This document shows, in pieces, positions 24,123 through 34,078 of a stretch of DNA of 64,000 nt. The translations under genes and the position numbers were made by a program. Origin of the DNA: Ampelocalamus luodianensis (Eukaryota; Streptophyta; Magnoliopsida; Poales; Poaceae); contig CM070620.1 in assembly GCA_036346255.1 (NCBI GenBank), positions 55,910,522-55,974,521 of the forward strand. Reading direction: 5' to 3'. Position 1 is the first letter of the stretch. Each line of letters starts with the position of its first letter. A model generated the notes under the pieces. It was not told where the DNA came from. It made no database searches and saw only the letters and a list, made by a program, of their open reading frames with translations.

Positions 24123-24862
24123 TGATGACACTATGGCGGCCCGATCTCCGATAGGTTCGATTGGTTTCGCGTGAGGACGTTGGCGCTTTGAGGCTTTTGA
24201 CCAGCGGTCGTCACCTGCAATTCGCTACACCCGCACGCATGCGTTATCAACCACGCTCGCTGCGATCGACCTTACCACGAGGTTATTGTTCACGCAAGCA
24301 ATCGAAGCAACTCACAAGAACAAGGAAAATGCAATCTGAATTGTATTGCGAATATGAATGAAGTTCACAATGTGGGGTTCCTCAAACCGATAAGCGGTGA
24401 AACGCAAAGTGGCGAGAATAATCTAAGAAAAACCCAAGGAAGTAGAGGAGGCGGCCACTATTTAAAGGGCGAAGGGAGGCGGCGACTTTGTTCATGCGTG
24501 ATTAGTGCCACATGAGCAGTACCTCCCGAAACCCTAGGTGGCCATATGGGCGGGAGCCGGCGGCCCAAAACCCTAAAGTATTGTTGATACAAGGCCCTCG
24601 GCCCAAAGTGAGTGTCGCGGCACGGATATAGGTGATCTTCGACGGTAGTCGGATCTCCACACGCTCGACCACGGCGGTGGAAGCAATTCTACGACCAGAT
24701 GTGATGCATTTGTAGCCTTCTACGACCACTCGTGTGGTCGATAGCCTCCTACGACCAGTTGCCACGCAATCGTAGACCTTCTTGATCAATGCGTGGTGGA
24801 AGTAGAGCAGCCTGATTGGAAGTGGAGTAGCGGTCGTATCCGAAGGGTTGATGTCCTCATCA
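24123..24862 (-). repeat. 5' LTR of element D
   Basis: This continuous 740-bp LTR starts TGATGA and ends TCATCA. A minus-strand TTTAAATAG motif at 24458-24466 is the likely TATA region. It contains the empty site (GAGCA, 24514-24518) of the element C insertion seen in the other LTR. Confidence 0.85.
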
Positions 24863-24867
24863 AAAGC

Positions 24868-26345
24868 GGTGGCGGAAGCAAGACGCCCCAAGGCCAAGCG
24901 GAGTAGGGCCTCCCTGGCGGCGACGCCCCCCGCGGGCGCCGCGGAGGAAGAAGCGAACAATTCCACGCACAATGCGGGGGACGCCAACCTGGAGTCGTAC
25001 GAGGCGCTCCAGCAGGAGCTGGCCGATCTCCGCCGGGAGATGGCTGTCCTCCGGCGCCCACCAACGGCGACCCTCGCGGTCCTACCCCGAGCGTCGCCGA
25101 CGGCCGAAGGGGAGGCTGTCCCGTCGACCTCGGCGCTGCCCCCCTCAGTACCGTTGTCACCCTCGGTACCGTTGCCGCCCTCGGTACCGCCGCCACTCTC
25201 GGTGCCGTTGCCACCCTCAGCGCCGGCCCCGTTACTTCGGGGAGACCCCAGCTCCCAGCTCAGCGTCGGACTAGAGGCGGCCCGCTGGATGCTCGGTTTT
25301 AAGATGCCGGAGGTGGCGCCATTCGAAGGGCGCACGGACCCTCGGAGTTTCTAAGGGTATACGAGACCGCCATTGAGGCGGCGGGGGGAGACGATAGCAC
25401 AAAGGTGAAAAGCATCACCCTCGCCCTCAAGGGTGTCGCGCTCACATGGTTCTTCACCATACCCCCCCGGTCCGTATATGCGTGGGAGCAATTGCGGGAC
25501 CTTGTCCACAACAACTTTCAGGGAAACTATGCGGAGCCCAAGGATGCCGGGCACCTGTTCGCGGTAAAGCAGGCCCCCGGCGAAACCCTCCGCAGTTTCT
25601 TCAGGAAATTTGCGGAGGTGAAGTGCCAGGTGGGGAGCGTCAACGAAACAACCGTCATAAATGCAGCCACCTGCGAGTTGCAGTAGGGCCCCCTGTCAGA
25701 AAGGCTGGCCCGCAAGCCCATTCACACGGTGGCGTAGCCCTTCGACAAAATGGAAGAATACGCCCGGGCAGAAGAGGACAGCACCCGAAGGGCCCCGTCT
25801 GCATCGACCCACGCCCTCGCCGCGCCCGTCAAGCCTCACGCCAATGACTACAAACACAAGGGGCGCGGCGTCTACCACGTCGACGGCGGCCCGCCTCCGG
25901 AGAGCGCGAGGTAGGCAGCCCGAGGGGCGCTCGGCCGAGGCGGGTCACAGATGACGGCCGGCAGCCAGGCAGCGGCGCGCGCGGGGCGACCCCGCTATTT
26001 TGCGATTTCCACGGCGAGGGGTCGCACACAACCGCCGAGTGCCGCACCATCCCGGCCATGAAGTACTACATGGGCCAGAACCGCCAGTAGGCCGAGCGGG
26101 AGGACCGGGGCAACACCGGCAACGCGTTACCCGCCCCGCCGCAGAGACCCCGCATAGAATAAGGCCAGGGAGACCGCCATCATCGGATCATCAACATGAT
26201 CGCCGGAGGGTCTTCGCTCGGCGTTTCCTCCAAAAGACAGCGCTACGCGTATGCCCGCCAAACTCACCATCTCGCGATGTACCCGATATCCAGCCCGCCT
26301 CGTTACGCCGAGATACCCATCTCCTTCGGTCCCGAGGACGCCCGA
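24868..26345 (+). pseudogene. Gag and protease start of element F
   Basis: It continues the frame opened at 7173. In order it has a basic, alanine-rich N-terminus, a coiled-coil segment (YEALQQELADLRREMAVLRR, about 24994-25060), a proline-rich linker, and the retrotransposon Gag domain (about 25285-25680). That domain shows GFKMPEVAPFEGRTDPRSF, ALKGVALTWFFTIPP and WEQLRDLVHNNFQGNY. Weak zinc-knuckle-like and INMIAGGSSLG / FGPED blocks that lead into gypsy protease follow, up to about 26340. One frameshift near 25350 and at least five stop codons (25684, 25735, 25910, 26089, 26158) make it non-functional. Several stops are TAG in a CAG-like position, as expected from C-to-T change at methylated CHG sites. 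Confidence 0.75.
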
Positions 26346-26350
26346 GGGGC

Positions 26351-26531
26351 GGCGCGAGGCTTCGCCTCCCCCTCCAAAAACATAAGGGCTCCAGCGGAGC
26401 CCTATTTAAAAAAGTATGGGGGACGGCGCGAGGCTTCGCCTCCCCCTCCAAAAACATAAGGGCTCCAACGGAGCCCTATTTAAAAAGTATGGGGGATGGC
26501 GCGAGGCTTCGCCTCCCCCTCGAAAAACATA
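26351..26531. repeat. Three tandem copies of a 73-74 bp double-hairpin unit
   Basis: Units start at 26351, 26425 and 26498, and the third is partial. Each holds a GAGGC-TTC-GCCTC inverted repeat, a C-rich/A-rich spacer, then a GGGCTCC/GGAGCCC inverted repeat followed by TATTTAAAAA. The copies differ by only a few bases. They lie between the truncated protease region and the end of the antisense gene of F. Confidence 0.85.
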
Positions 26532-26567
26532 AGGCACACCGGAATCATAGCCGAGCGAAACAACCAC

Positions 26568-26573
26568 TTTATT
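26568..26573 (-). promoter_or_regulatory. Poly(A) signal for antisense transcript of element F
   Basis: AATAAA on the minus strand, 116 bases downstream of the stop codon at 26689. It is the first canonical signal after the two minus-strand reading frames. Confidence 0.45.
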
Positions 26574-26688
26574 CATCCTCTCATAGTACAAGGCACAATC
26601 ATACAACACACGCTACGCAGAACCCAGCTAGGCAGACACGTTCTGGGAAAAACAACACAACCCAGCCCTACAAGCACGTAAACCCATC

Positions 26689-26946
26689 TCACGGGTAGTC
26701 GGGGTACCCAAGAGGCACAAACTCCACCGGCTCCGCTCGCAGCACCCACGCCATTAACTCTTCGTCAGTCGGCCACGTGGCCGCAAACCGAAGGTATTCC
26801 CTCTCGGCAGCCCCACCGGCCGCGTCACCCGAGGAGCTACTCGACGACACTTCACGCATCTCGGGTAGTGGCACGAGTCCCTCAAGCGGGCCTGCAGCCC
26901 CGCGAGCCTCCCAGAAAGCCCGGATCTCCTCGAAAGTGGTCGCCAC
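26689..26946 (-). CDS. Small acidic protein, antisense in element F
   Basis: An 85-residue frame starts MATTFEEIRAFWEARG, continues with a serine run and EEL/WVLRAEP, and ends GYPDYP. It is acidic with no known domain. It lies downstream of the larger antisense gene and upstream of the AATAAA at 26573, so it may be its last exon, a second cistron, or its own gene. The frame is intact. I do not recognise the family with certainty; small acidic frames in this position recur in grass gypsy elements in my recollection, but that needs a search. Confidence 0.45.
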   Translation of the reverse strand: MATTFEEIRAFWEARGAAGPLEGLVPLPEMREVSSSSSSGDAAGGAAEREYLRFAATWPTDEELMAWVLRAEPVEFVPLGYPDYP

Positions 26947-27414
26947 GAAAAAATCTCTTCATCGAGCCTCCCGGGTTAGCCTTCTTCTAGCGCTGCCACT
27001 TTGCGCCATGAGACACCACGCCCCGGTAACATATCCGAAGGGGCCACTTAGTGACCAAGCTGCGCTCGTCCTTCAATCTGCGGCGACAGCCAACAGTCTT
27101 CACCCGCCGCCCCTCCGGTGGGCGTGGCCCGCGCCGGGCGCAGCGACGGAACAACACACGCCCTCCCTGAGCAAAATACAAGTGCACATAAAGGAAACAT
27201 CCAGCGCAAGCACACATACACCTTCGCAACCAAAGCCTTCGCATTAATAATGAAAACCATCGTTCACAGGGTCATTACATGTCAGATCCCCTTCGGTCCG
27301 GCCCCAGGACACGCAGCGCCACTAGAGCGGACAACCCAAAACACAAAAAAGAAGCAAGGGGAAACCATAAACTAAAACCCTAGACAAAACACTACTTAGC
27401 AGGGGAGCGGAGGG

Positions 27415-29827
27415 TCACATCTGGTCCCCGGTGGTGGCCTGCTCATTGCTCGGACCGTCCCGCGCGCCCTTCCCCTTGGTCCGTTGGGCTAGAACCGGCC
27501 GAAGGGAGTCCATCGTAGTTTCCCGGCCGAAGGGAGACCAGAAACTGGTGAAAAGTGCGTTGCTGGCTCGGCGTACCAACTTGCGGCCAGTGGCAACCTC
27601 GGCTGCAGAAGCCACAGCCAAGGAGCCCGCCCCAAGCTCGTCGACGTGGGGACACCCCGCCTGCTGCAGGGACACGAGGGCTGGTGTCCACCCCGTCTTC
27701 GCGAAGTGGTTGCCGTAGGCGCGAGCAGCCGGGACGAACACCTCCCCGGCGCGATGGAGCTGATTAAGGGTCCGATCCAGTTGGTCAACGGTGTGCCCCC
27801 GGGGGGGCGGCACAGCGCCGACATCAACCATGGCGCCCTCCATGTGCTACGTTGGCGGAAAGTTCCCACTCCGCCGTCACCTCCGCCTTGAGTACGGAGT
27901 TAGCGCTCTGCAGAGATGCAACCTCCTCCCTCGACGCGCGAAGCTGCTCTTCCAACTCAGCAACCCGGCTCTGCTGGCCCTCCAGCTTAGCGACCTTCGC
28001 CTTCAGCCCCTTGACATCCTTGGCGAGGGCCCTGCGCTTAGCAGCTAGCGCCATGTTCCGCGCATACTCCGCGTCGACCCAATCCTGGATCACCGTGTAG
28101 CCGCATTGGATATCCCGCTCGAGCGCGCGAGAAACCATCAGGGCCTGCACAAAATGAGAAGTGACTACAACATCGACGTACAAGGGCGGACGTTGTCACT
28201 CACCCTCGCTGCATTCGCCTTGATGCTGCGGAACATCTGATCGACGGGCACCCGCTGGAAGAGCAAGTCCAGTCAGGGCGGGGCTGCGAAGCGGGCCACC
28301 TCCTCGCCCACGGAGGCCACGTCGGGGCTCAACTTGAAGTCCATAGTTCGCAGCGCGCCCACGCCGCGAACCGCGACCCCGACGGGCCTCGGCCCCCTCC
28401 TCTCGGCCGCAATCGCGGACACCCGCGCCGAGGGCGGTGGGATGCGCACTGCCGCCAGAAAACCCAGCAGACCCCAAGCCCCGGTAGCCTTGCGCGTCGC
28501 CCACGCCGACACCCGGCCGCTGCGCAAAGACGAGACGAAGTTACTCAAAGTTAACAAGCGCAACGAGCCCGACGGAGAAGGCTCCGGACTAACCACTACA
28601 CGGAGGAACAAGGACGCATTCCTCCACCCGGGTATCCGTGGACCCGCGCCCGTACACTTGCAACGGCGTCCCGCCGGACACTTCTTCGGGGGTGAAGCTT
28701 GCTATCCCAAACGAGCTGGCCACCACCTCACGGTGCGCGGCGGCCGACGCCGCCTCCGAGGACGAGCTCGCCGAGGAGCTGCTGGACTCCTGCTGCGTCT
28801 CGGGAGCCACAGCCACCCTCGTTGCGCATGGGCCCATCACCCCCACACCAGCGCCAGAGCCACCAGCCAAAGCGGCCCCAACGGCCCGCAGGGGCGCCGC
28901 GCGGATTGGACCAGCGGTCTCCAGCTCGTCCGGGCCGCGAGCCCGTTTCTTCTTCCCCACGTCGGGGTCCAAGCGCTCCGCCAGGCAAACGGAGGGGTCC
29001 GCGTATGCGCGATTTAAACGGGGCTCGCGCACCACTTTCCCTCGTCTCGGGTGTTCCTCCCCGGTATACGGGCCTAGAAGCTGCTCGGCCGCGCGCTCGG
29101 CCTCGTCAACCGACAACACTACAAGGCAGTTGGAACACGGTTAGAGGGCCAACAACCCACCAACCAATGCAAGTATAGAAGCAAACCTGAGCGGCCCCCA
29201 AGCTCCAACGCGGGGACGCCATCCCTCGGCTCCCCGAGAGGAACATCCCAGCCCTGCGCCAGCGGCCACAGGCGGAGCGCGCAGAACTCCTCAACGAAGT
29301 CCAGCGTGGACATCCTTCGCGCCGCCCGGAGTAATAGCCCTAGCAGCGCATCCTTCCTCGCTGACAGCTGGATCGTCGGGGACGAAATAAGATGAATGGA
29401 ACCCCCGCGGGAACGAAGGCCGACCTCGGGGCCGCATTTGTGATAGAACCAGCGGCGGGTCGGTCGATCTCCCATCGGTTCGGGCCACGGAGCAGCGATC
29501 TTGAAGAGAGCCGCCTTCGTGCGAATGTTGTGGCTGCCGAAGTTCAGCGTTTGCGGTCTTTTCTTCTTCTTGGTGCACTGCCGTCATGCAGGTACGCGAA
29601 GAGCCGTGACTCCCCGGCGCCAACCCCCACGGACCGTAGCACCCACTCAAAAATGCCTAGCTTCACAATAGAGTTCGGGGTCAACTGGGCGAGGTCGACC
29701 CCGTACAGCTGCAGCACCTGGAACAACAACGGAGCACACGGCAGGCGAAGACCCACGTCACGGTCGTAGGGCCTAGCTCGTCGGTATACACTGCCACACC
29801 GCCTCCATCCTTGCTCCGCTTCGTCAT
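27415..29827 (-). CDS. Antisense multi-exon gene of element F, 'putative gypsy type transposon' (PF04195-like) protein
   Basis: The start is the ATG at 29827 (MTKRSKDGGG), about 95 bases after a TATAAAT box. Exon 1 shows PCAPLLFQVLQLYGVDLAQLTPNSI and GIFEWVLRSVGVG, the signature of the plant PF04195 family. Exon 2 is acidic/serine-rich with a KKKRAR basic patch. Exon 4 has a long coiled coil (AAKRRALAKDVKGLKAKVAKLEGQ onward) and ends at 27415. Proposed introns with GT-AG ends are 29119-29186, 28520-28593 and 28145-28203; adjoining frames end at or near these borders. Two or three frameshifts remain within exons 1 and 3. The role is unknown. The family is known from antisense frames in grass gypsy elements. 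Confidence 0.7.
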
Positions 29828-29918
29828 TGCAAGCGTAACGGAGAGACAACCGGTCAAAAATAAGGCAGGAGGCGAGAAAGGAGGCGGAAGAATAATACAA
29901 CAGGGCGCCACGCCACAC

Positions 29919-29925
29919 ATTTATA
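29919..29925 (-). promoter_or_regulatory. TATA box of the antisense gene in element F
   Basis: CCTATAAATGTG on the minus strand, 92-98 bases upstream of the ATG at 29827. This fits an independent promoter inside the element. Confidence 0.6.
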
Positions 29926-29927
29926 GG

Positions 29928-30252
29928 CCAGGGGGGCAACGAAAGGACGCGGTGCACGGGAATCGAGGAGTACCGACCCAAACAACAGCCGACACATGGC
30001 AGACCCACAATGCAGCATGGCGGCGTCCATTTATGCCGCACGGAGACTGACACCGCACAACACCCAAAGCGCCACAAGTGGCGTCCATTTATGGGACACC
30101 GAAACCAACACCATCGCCAACCGCCCGACCAACGGTACTCAACACACAACCACGTGGTCGGCACGCACGGAAGCTTCACCAGGCCGAAGGGGACGGTGTA
30201 CCTGCACCCTTCGGGAAGAGGCGCAGTTTCAGCCATGGCGAAGCAAGACATC
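29928..30252 (-). promoter_or_regulatory. Upstream region of the antisense gene; no gene
   Basis: This is noncoding sequence between the antisense TATA box and F's polypurine tract. It holds two copies of GGCGTCCATTTATG about 64 bases apart (near 30022 and 30084) and A/C-rich stretches. It would be the antisense promoter region. No other feature is seen. Confidence 0.4.
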
Positions 30253-30266
30253 GACCGCGAGGGGCT
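30253..30266 (+). other. Candidate polypurine tract of element F
   Basis: GACCGCGAGGGGCT directly before the 3' LTR start TGTCGTAG. It is only partly purine, so the tract is degraded or short. Confidence 0.45.
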
Positions 30267-30794
30267 TGTCGTAGGGGCGGCCCACCGGCCCCCGCGGCCA
30301 GCCAAGCGTCTAAGCGTGCCAACCCAGCCGAAGGGTTCCGGAGGGAGCCGAAGGGGGCCGAAGGGCCCCAAGGGGTCCCGGAGGGGGCCGAGGCCCCGAG
30401 GGTTCGAAGGAGCGATCGCCGGGCGCTGGAGAACTTCTACCGGAGGAGATGCCCCGCCCCCTGCTATCAGTCCCCACTGGACCGGTGCACCGGTGGTACA
30501 CGGGACCGGGCGGTCCATCAAGGACCAAAGGCTACACTTAGGGGTAGGAAAAAACCCTGCAGCCCCTACCTAGATGAGGGCCATGTAGGGGGCAAACTTG
30601 TAATCTCACATACCGGGATGAATGGCTATAAGTAGCCATCCCCCCAAGTAAAAGGGGGTGGTCCCTTTTGGTTTAGAAGAAATATACTCAAGTCATTTTC
30701 CTTACAGCTGGTCCCCAGTCTTAGGATACCCTGGTCCCCTGGGGACGCCGGGGTTCCCCCTTCTCTTACTGTCTAGTCTTTTTCTACTACGACA
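30267..30794 (+). repeat. 3' LTR of element F
   Basis: This 528-bp copy of 6614-7113 has the same TATAAGTA box and CTACTACGACA end. It is followed by the ACTGT duplication. It is 28 bp longer mainly through an extra 'gggggccgaagg'-type stretch in the GC-rich part. Confidence 0.85.
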
Positions 30795-30799
30795 ACTGT

Positions 30800-31699
30800 T
30801 GTATGCAGGGGCCTTCTTGTAATTTCTCAATTAGAGTAAGAAGAAAATGGAAAAGGAAAAGGAAGGTAGGACCCACCTGTCATTGAGGGGGAAGGGGGAT
30901 AAGGTTGGAGACCTTATCTCCAACCAGTTGCACACGGGAGGGGATTTATCCCCTCGATGGTGGCGACAAGGGCGCTGGTATGGGCGACTGGCTGCGTTGT
31001 GGGCTCCTCCTCCTCTTCTTAAGGCCCCCTTCTTCTTCCTTCTTCTCCACACACGGTACAATGAAGCTCCCATTGTTTTTGGTTCTTCCTTTCCTCTCTC
31101 TTCGAATTTGGTTGCAGTCTTGGGCCTTGTGGGCGATTACGTCGCTATGGTTGAGACCAATGACGCTAGTAGTGAAGGTATGATTTTCCTCCTCCCGCGC
31201 TCTTCCTTTCTTCCTCCTGTGTGCCGCCTCCTCACCGAGGTGACTGGAGGAAGAACGATAGCGCGCCGTTGAGGTTGATTCCTGCCGACTCCGAGTGGTT
31301 GTGGGTGAGTGATTTGGCGAGGTTTTGTGGTGGATTCGCTCATTGGTGCATTCGGCTGGTGCATCTTTCTAGTAATTCATGTGCGGCATTTACTTGTACC
31401 TTAGCTTCATCTTTCGGTGTGTCCAAAATTGTGAAGAGTGGCATTGTATCTCCGACGACCACGTCCGTCATCACAGCACAGCGGGGTGATTGGTTTTCTA
31501 AGATAGTGCTTCGGCGTGCCTTGCCGACTGACTTGGTGGCTTTATGTGCCATCCGCTTAGTGAGTTTGCATTTTCAGATTAATTGCTTTACTTTGCAGAG
31601 TGCCGTGCTAGTGATAATTTCATATTGTATTTGTTTCATCTCTAGCACATGGCGACTTTGCATGGTAAAATTATGGGATTGTGTACTGCTCAATGAGGA
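30800..31699 (+). other. Gene-like 5' region, possibly captured inside a CACTA element
   Basis: This continues the sequence interrupted by F. Around 31000-31180 there is a pyrimidine-rich leader, an ATG at 31148 (MVETNDASSE) and a good donor site (GAAG|GTATGA). It looks like a first exon, but no downstream exon is recognisable. A longer frame, 30847-31272, overlaps it. It may be a gene fragment carried by the CACTA element ending at 31924. I do not recognise the protein. Confidence 0.3.
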
Positions 31700-31924
31700 T
31701 TTGAGTTTACTAAATATCACAGACGGTTCTTGTTTAGAACCGTCTGTGATAGATAGTTTTCAACACGAACTGTCTGTGATATTACTTCTTCACGGACAGT
31801 TTTTAGCACAGCCAGTAACACTAACGGTCGCTAAACCAAAACCATATGTGATTGTATTTAATACAGACGATTTTGGTCCACCGTCTGTGATGAGGCGTCC
31901 AGTATTAGCCTTTTTGTAGCAGTG
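31700..31924 (+). mobile_element. Right end of a CACTA-type DNA transposon
   Basis: It ends GCCTTTTTGTAGCAGTG, the reverse complement of a CACTGCTACAAAAAGGC CACTA terminus. Just inside are repeated sub-terminal motifs based on CAGACGG/CCGTCTG (31716-31750, 31762, 31784, 31856, 31880) in both orientations. The next three bases are ACT. The left end is not in the window or was lost, so element length is unknown. Confidence 0.7.
31716..31750. repeat. 15-bp perfect inverted repeat in CACTA sub-terminal region
   Basis: ATCACAGACGGTTCT (31716-31730), loop TGTTT, then the exact reverse complement to 31750. Such repeats are transposase-binding sites in CACTA elements. Confidence 0.8.
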
Positions 31925-32223
31925 ACTACTAGTGACCTATTGGTGGTGACAGGTCACCCATGACTATTAAATAGGCATTAAAGTCATGCTTATTTGGACA
32001 TTATTTAGCCTAAAAGGAAATAATATATTTGGAATGTAACAATGAGATATACTTTTATGTAGCTAATGGTAGAATAACCTATTATATGCTCCAGCCAGTC
32101 CCCTAGCGCCCGATCGAGCACCCCCTAGTGAGCCGCATGGCCCGCGTGCCACCACCGATGCGTGAGCACAACCCGTCCTAGCGGGCAAATCCTAATAGTT
32201 ATGGGCCACAACCCCATGCGCGA
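31925..32223. other. No gene seen
   Basis: Noncoding. It has a short inverted repeat, GTGACCT/AGGTCAC (about 31932-31961), just outside the CACTA end and nothing else I can name. Confidence 0.4.
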
Positions 32224-33280
32224 TGTCGTATCTGACAGTAACCTGTAATGTATGTGGAAGTTATTGTGATGTCTATTTTACTATTGTAGTATCTCTCAGT
32301 GGTTTTATTTTTTGTGATCCTTTTAGGAATCACCAGTGGGGGAGAAGTTGACATGTGTGGCCACGATGTTTGGGTTCTCCACTCCTGTCACTACGCACTT
32401 TTCTATGCCCAGGGTGAAGGCCACGAGCCATGTGCGCTACGACGGATGTGCTAGTAAAATCTAACAAGGTGTACATTGAATTAGTGAGTATAGTAAAAAG
32501 CATATTCATTTGGCAGTAAATTGTAATATATGTGAAAGTAAATGCAACTTCATTTGGCAGTAAATCTGGCGACGTTTGGGTTCCCTACTCCTATCTCTAC
32601 ACACTTCTTTATCCTAGGGGTGGGCCACGGACCCATGCCCCCATGCTAATGTCACACGGGCAGTATGCGCTACGGCTGTATGCACTAGTAATTTTTTATG
32701 AGACATCTAGTAAATATGTTCATATAGAAAAAGTAAAAGCAGCTTCATCTAGAAGTAAATTCAGAATGTATATAGAAGTAAATGTGGTATGCTTTCTTTT
32801 TGCTATCGTGCATCTCATTTTAGAAATGGCAATGCGTGTGTGTGGGTAGGGGGTGGGGGGAGGGAGGAGTTGCCTTTTACCGATGTGGGCCGCTGCTTTT
32901 GGGGTTGCCCGCTCATCTCTCTCCTGGGTCAATCCCAACGTCGCGGTCCACGTGAATGATGTCACATGGCTAGCACGCGATACGCCAGGGTGTGGTAGTA
33001 ATTTCTAACAAGACGCCCATTAAATTTATTAGTACAATAAAAGAAGCTTCATGTAGCGATAAATTTGAATGTGTATGGAAGTAAATGTGTTATCCATTTT
33101 TACTTGCATGTATCTCACAGTTGTTTTAATTTTTTAAGAATTCTTTTCCGAAAACACAAGTGGGGGGAATTGCATATTTTACTGGTTTGGGCCGCAATGT
33201 TTGGTGTTCTCCACTCCTACCTCTACATGCACATGGCTGGGGTGTGCTAGTAAACTCTAATGAGGCACCCAGTAAATTCG
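32224..33280. repeat. Four degenerate tandem copies of a ~250-bp unit
   Basis: The same series of phrases recurs four times: 'gtatatggaagtaaatgtg', 'catctcac...gttttaattttt', 'acaagtggggg...ttgc', 'gggccgcaatgtttgg(tg)ttctccactcctacctctacac', 'gtgctagtaaa(ctct)aa.aagg/gcaccc(a)gtaaatt'. Copies begin near 32230, 32530, 32770 and 33070 and are diverged, the second missing part of the unit. No coding potential is convincing. Confidence 0.55.
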
Positions 33281-33540
33281 AGGTAATATATTGTAAATTA
33301 GAAGGCAAAAGGTCTTCCTCATTAGATTTTGACCAAAAAGCAACCAATCGCATTTTACAAAAGACCATCTTTTTACATCACAAACTATTAAAAAAATAAA
33401 AAGAAAGGTAAAAGAAGAAGTTTCTAGTGGTCAAGGTAGGATCCTATGTTAGCCTTTAAATCTTTGTAAGCTTTCTCGTTGACTTCGATGGTGGCGGGAT
33501 GAGTGACGGTTTGATCAAATGTCTCCACCTGTTTTCTTGC
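33281..33540. other. 3' flank of the small gene at 33541; no gene seen
   Basis: A/T-rich noncoding sequence downstream of the minus-strand unit. It could hold its 3' untranslated region. No clear AATAAA on the minus strand. Confidence 0.35.
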
Positions 33541-33977
33541 TCACTTGACTTGCGCTTCTAGGCAGTCGGACTCCAAAGCTAAATTCATGATAGCAAAAAG
33601 GCTATCAAGCCTGGCATGTTCCGACTTGGTGAGGTCGACCCGCTCTCCATGCATCCGGATGGTGTCCTCGACCCTTCGGGCTGCATCCTGGGTTCGAACG
33701 AAGTAGTTCCAAAGGATGATTTCCACGATGAGATTTACCCACCGGGCGCTGGAGACCGTTGCATTCCTCTGTGTGAGGAGGAGCTCTAGTTGATGGCCAC
33801 TATGCTCTCTGGTAGATCGAAGGGCTGAGAACGAATGACCTTTCACATCGAAGGTCGATCCATAGGTTGGGCTAGATTGTGACCTGAAAGCTCTGTGTAA
33901 ACAGGCGTAATGTGGGCCAGCATGACTGGCATGAGAGGAGATGTTGGCGTAAGGGAGGAAGAAGAGGGGGAAGCCAT
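33541..33977 (-). CDS. Small gene-like unit of unknown function (frameshifted once)
   Basis: The ATG at 33977 starts MASPSSSSLTPTSP, about 100 bases after a TATAAATA box and behind a pyrimidine-rich leader. The first 45 codons run to a stop at 33843. An overlapping frame then continues to a TGA at 33541-33543 with a predicted mostly helical segment (WVNLIVEIILWNYFVRTQDA, then RRVEDTIRMHGERVDL). One indel between about 33870 and 33905 would join them into roughly 145 residues. No known domain, signal peptide or transposon motif is seen. It is the only unit in the window with promoter, leader and frame arranged like a host gene, but it could be a gene fragment. Confidence 0.45.
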
Positions 33978-34078
33978 TGGAGTTGCGGAGAAACGGAAAC
34001 AGGGGAAAACAATTTTTGGCCAGAGAAGTATGAAGAGAAGAGGAGGCTTGTGATAAATCCCTTTCGGAAGCGGATGTC

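Larger units (their letters stand above)
7199..24862 (-). mobile_element. Element D: gag-only (TR-GAG-like) LTR retrotransposon, split by element C
   Basis: D is bounded by LTRs that start TGATGA and end TCATCA. Perfect AAAGC target-site duplications lie at 7194-7198 and 24863-24867, inside F's gag. The right LTR (24123-24862, 740 bp) is continuous. The left one (7199-7603 plus 20599-20939) is split by element C. Internal sequence is only 3.2 kb: a polypurine tract, one long gag-containing frame and a 1.3 kb untranslated leader. No polymerase is present, so D is non-autonomous, matching the published description of plant TR-GAG elements. Confidence 0.85.
6614..30794 (+). mobile_element. Element F: non-autonomous Ty3/gypsy element with antisense gene; host of nested D and C
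   Basis: F is bounded by LTRs of 500 and 528 bp that start TGTYGTAGGGGC and end CTACTACGACA. Perfect ACTGT target-site duplications lie at 6609-6613 and 30795-30799. A primer-binding site follows the 5' LTR and a G-rich tract precedes the 3' LTR. Without nested D (17.7 kb) F is about 6.5 kb. The sense strand carries a decayed gag and the beginning of the protease region. No reverse transcriptase or integrase is present. Instead the 3' half holds a multi-exon gene on the opposite strand, which places F near the Tat-type grass gypsy elements that carry antisense reading frames. Confidence 0.85.

Noticed and set aside
24502..25335. 277-codon minus-strand frame
   Set aside because: It crosses the junction between D's LTR and F's gag and is antisense to the real Gag coiled coil and proline-rich linker.
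26351..26531. Possible bacterial-type terminators or CRISPR-like array
   Set aside because: The hairpins followed by T/A runs resemble terminators and the units are regular, but this is plant DNA. The units are contiguous tandem repeats without spacers.
28334..29178. Plus-strand frames of 159-227 codons in element F
   Set aside because: They are shadows of the antisense multi-exon gene. They have no domain and cross its intron positions.
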